NCBI GenBank assembly: GCA_007120615.1
Contig: SKNI01000173.1
Location: forward strand, 1-8,615
Source: Myxococcales bacterium
Lineage (GTDB): Bacteria > Myxococcota_A > Bradymonadia > Bradymonadales > Bradymonadaceae
DNA length: 8,615 nt
Direction of reading: 5' to 3'
Positions 7,218-8,615 of the stretch are shown one piece after another. Below the pieces are notes generated by a model. That model worked only from the letters and a program-made list of their open reading frames with translations, ran no database searches and was not told the origin of the DNA. Positions within the stretch are counted from its first letter, which is position 1. Every line of letters starts with the position of its first letter. A program made the translations under genes and the position numbers.

Positions 7218-7344
7218 TCCCACCCCATCTCCCACCGGGAAATGGCGATCTTTTCCCCCCGACATTTTCCCTTATCATCTCATCAGGCCGAGGATTATTG
7301 CTTCCTCGTGCAGCCCTTCGTACCAACAAAGATGGACAACGTTT

Positions 7345-8193
7345 CTAAAACAGCAAGCGCCAGCCCGCTTTTACGCCCTCGGTGTCGACGTTGAAAATGA
7401 CTCCCGAGGTCGCCTCGCCTGGAGAGCGAAAAAAGTCCCAACTCCACAGCCCCAGTCCCACCGTTGCCAGTCCCAGCCCGGTACCGGCGAGCGACCAGAA
7501 GACTCTCTGGCGAAACTCCACCTCCCGCCGGGCCTCCTGGTATTGGGCCTCTGAGGTCCCCTCTCCGCCTTGTTGTTGTCGCAGAAATTCATCCACTACT
7601 GCGGCACTTCGCACATCGATGACGGCCGCCGCCGTCCCCAACCCCGCGCCCACGCCAAATGTGATCAGCCCGGTCACCCCGAGTCGGCCCGTAGAACGAG
7701 CCTCCACCGGTGGCTCCGGATCGATAGGAGGCGCAACCATAACCGGTAGCGGTCCGCGGTCGATCTCGCGGGCCAACTCCACACTTTGCGGTCGAACTAC
7801 CTCCGCGATCACCCGCAGCGCTTCTGCCTGGGCATCGACCTGCGCCTGATCATCGGATCCCGCCGGAAGCCCGTCTCGACACCTCTCCAGACTGCGCCGG
7901 GCGGCTCGGAGTTCCTCCAACTTGATCAGCGGGGCGGCCCGATTACAGTGCATCACCGGATCGTCGTGCAATTCCAGAGCCCGAGCGAATTCATCGACGC
8001 TCTCCCGATAGCGTCCCTGACCATAAAACTGGACCGCCATCCGATAATAATACTCCGCCGCCTCAATCGCCTCCAACTCTTCGACCTCTTCAGCGGAGAG
8101 ATCCATTTCCTCAGCCGCCGCCCCGCCGACCAGAACGATAAATACCACCGCTATCGCCAACAGTCGGACCAGCGCTCTTTTCCCCACTTCCAT
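7345..8193 (-). CDS. Exported TPR protein with two C-terminal transmembrane helices
   Basis: This 282-residue envelope protein has no exact family name I can give. A signal peptide (n-region with K5, R6 and R10, hydrophobic core 11-24, AAA then EE at 25-29) is followed by an acidic stretch. A TPR-like helical region spans about 47-108 (YYYRMAVQFYGQGRY, FARALELHDDP, then an NRA-PLIKLEELRAA helix). A proline-rich linker (about 152-168) leads to two hydrophobic segments (about 172-192 and 232-251) that flank a charged Q/E/R loop, and the C-terminus ends in RLLF. This layout of signal peptide, TPR, two helices and short tail is common among deltaproteobacterial TPR proteins that accompany PEGA or kinase genes. 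The ATG at 8193 was chosen because it gives a typical short n-region; a GTG at 8220 would add nine residues and is also possible, and neither has a clear ribosome binding site. It lies just downstream of the PEGA gene, probably in one operon. A periplasm-facing scaffold or assembly role is only inferred. Confidence 0.75.
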   Translation of the reverse strand: MEVGKRALVRLLAIAVVFIVLVGGAAAEEMDLSAEEVEELEAIEAAEYYYRMAVQFYGQGRYRESVDEFARALELHDDPVMHCNRAAPLIKLEELRAARRSLERCRDGLPAGSDDQAQVDAQAEALRVIAEVVRPQSVELAREIDRGPLPVMVAPPIDPEPPVEARSTGRLGVTGLITFGVGAGLGTAAAVIDVRSAAVVDEFLRQQQGGEGTSEAQYQEARREVEFRQRVFWSLAGTGLGLATVGLGLWSWDFFRSPGEATSGVIFNVDTEGVKAGWRLLF

Positions 8194-8241
8194 TGTTTTG
8201 AAGTTACTTCGAATTTTCACAATAGGCAGGTCTAACTCGGG

Positions 8242-8615
8242 TCAGGGAACGAGATCCAGGCGCCCACGCTCCAGGCGGGTTTCCACAGTCTGCGCCTTAT
8301 CGGGTACGACATCTATCACCGTATCGCGATAACCGATCAGTGAAAACCCAATTTCCACAGTTTCCGAGCTCTGTGGAATCATCTGACTCAGCGGCGAGGT
8401 ACCCACGGGCCTGCCGTTTATCGTGATGCGGGCATTGGCCGGCTCCGACAAGATCACCAATTCGACCTCATCATCTTCATCATCACCCGGGGCACTTTGA
8501 TCACCGGGGACATCGGCAGGGCTGACCACAGCCGCCTCGTCCACAACTTCGTCATCCACCTCCGATGACCTCTCTCTTCGCTCCCACTCATCGTCGAGCT
8601 CATCGGCCTCAATGA
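8242..8615 (-). CDS. PEGA-domain protein, C-terminal part (5' truncated by window)
   Basis: The frame is open to the window edge, so this is the C-terminal part of a longer protein. The GTG at 8559 is in frame but lies inside an unbroken acidic stretch and is probably not the start. The visible part starts with a very acidic, low-complexity linker rich in D, E and V. It is followed by a PEGA domain of about 70 residues: SEPANARITINGRPVGTSPL, then a V-E-I-x-F strand, the typical GY turn (LIGYRDTVIDV) and a closing strand rich in T, V and L. PEGA domains are beta-rich modules found in surface proteins and at the C-termini of Ser/Thr kinases, mostly in Myxococcota-like bacteria. The N-terminal part that would tell a kinase from a periplasmic protein is outside the window. 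The TPR gene starts 21-48 bp downstream, depending on its start codon, consistent with an operon. Confidence 0.75.
   Translation of the reverse strand, partial: IEADELDDEWERRERSSEVDDEVVDEAAVVSPADVPGDQSAPGDDEDDEVELVILSEPANARITINGRPVGTSPLSQMIPQSSETVEIGFSLIGYRDTVIDVVPDKAQTVETRLERGRLDLVP

Larger units (their letters stand above)
7030..7344. other. Non-coding stretch between mepA and the TPR gene
   Basis: These 315 bp separate two minus-strand genes. They hold a promoter candidate for mepA (7189-7217) overlapping an inverted repeat (7201-7216), a small 6-bp stem near the end of the TPR gene (7289-7294 with 7303-7308, no U-tract), and an 8-bp CCCGCGGG palindrome at 7137-7144. I see no convincing gene: the minus-strand reading frame at 7078-7329 has no family resemblance, no hydrophobic pattern and no ribosome binding site. 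Confidence 0.55.

Noticed and set aside
7289..7308. Six-base stem CGAGGA/TCCTCG downstream of the TPR gene as a terminator
   Set aside because: Short stem with an eight-base loop and no U-tract on either strand; not enough to call.
7078..7329. Minus-strand frame of 83 codons in the 315-bp gap
   Set aside because: No family signal, no ribosome binding site and irregular composition; it also overlaps the promoter candidate.
7786..8235. Plus-strand frame of 149 codons opposite the TPR gene
   Set aside because: It is antisense to a gene with a signal peptide, TPR pattern and membrane helices, and has no recognisable protein features.

Overview
The window looks like chromosomal DNA from a moderately GC-rich Gram-negative bacterium. 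The deltaproteobacterial / Myxococcota side (possibly Bradymonadales-like) fits best: a TPR protein with two C-terminal membrane helices sits beside a PEGA-domain protein, a LysM-MepA endopeptidase is present, and a DUF4105/Lnb-N-type protein carries a barrel-like C-terminus. This placement is inferred from gene content only. No RNA gene, CRISPR array, transposon or prophage signal was found.

Plus-strand block (1-5948). A 5'-truncated cardiolipin synthase / phospholipase D-type gene is followed 12 bp later by a 762-codon gene that fuses 3-dehydroquinate synthase (AroB) to EPSP synthase (AroA). That gene's stop overlaps the start of a 958-codon exported protein with a DUF4105/Lnb-N-type domain (ATGA overlap). 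The tight packing suggests one operon that joins membrane phospholipid synthesis, two shikimate-pathway steps and an envelope protein. The AroB-AroA fusion is the most striking object here: its domain order equals that of the first two domains of the fungal AROM pentafunctional protein. The catalytic residues of both halves are nearly all recognisable, and there is no in-frame ATG, GTG or TTG from which the AroA half could start separately.

Convergent junction (5949-6003). A short gap separates the plus block from a minus-strand block. Two GC-rich hairpins lie at or near the gap, the second overlapping the end of mepA. They may work as a two-way terminator, although neither has a U-tract.

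Minus-strand block (6004-8615). Read leftward, it encodes a PEGA-domain protein cut by the window edge, an exported TPR protein with two C-terminal transmembrane helices, a 315-bp non-coding gap with a good sigma70-like promoter candidate overlapping a TGACG/CGTCA inverted repeat, and a LysM-containing MepA-family murein endopeptidase. Most products in the window act in or on the cell envelope (phospholipid, lipoprotein-type, peptidoglycan and periplasmic scaffold functions), and the shikimate fusion enzyme is the cytosolic exception.
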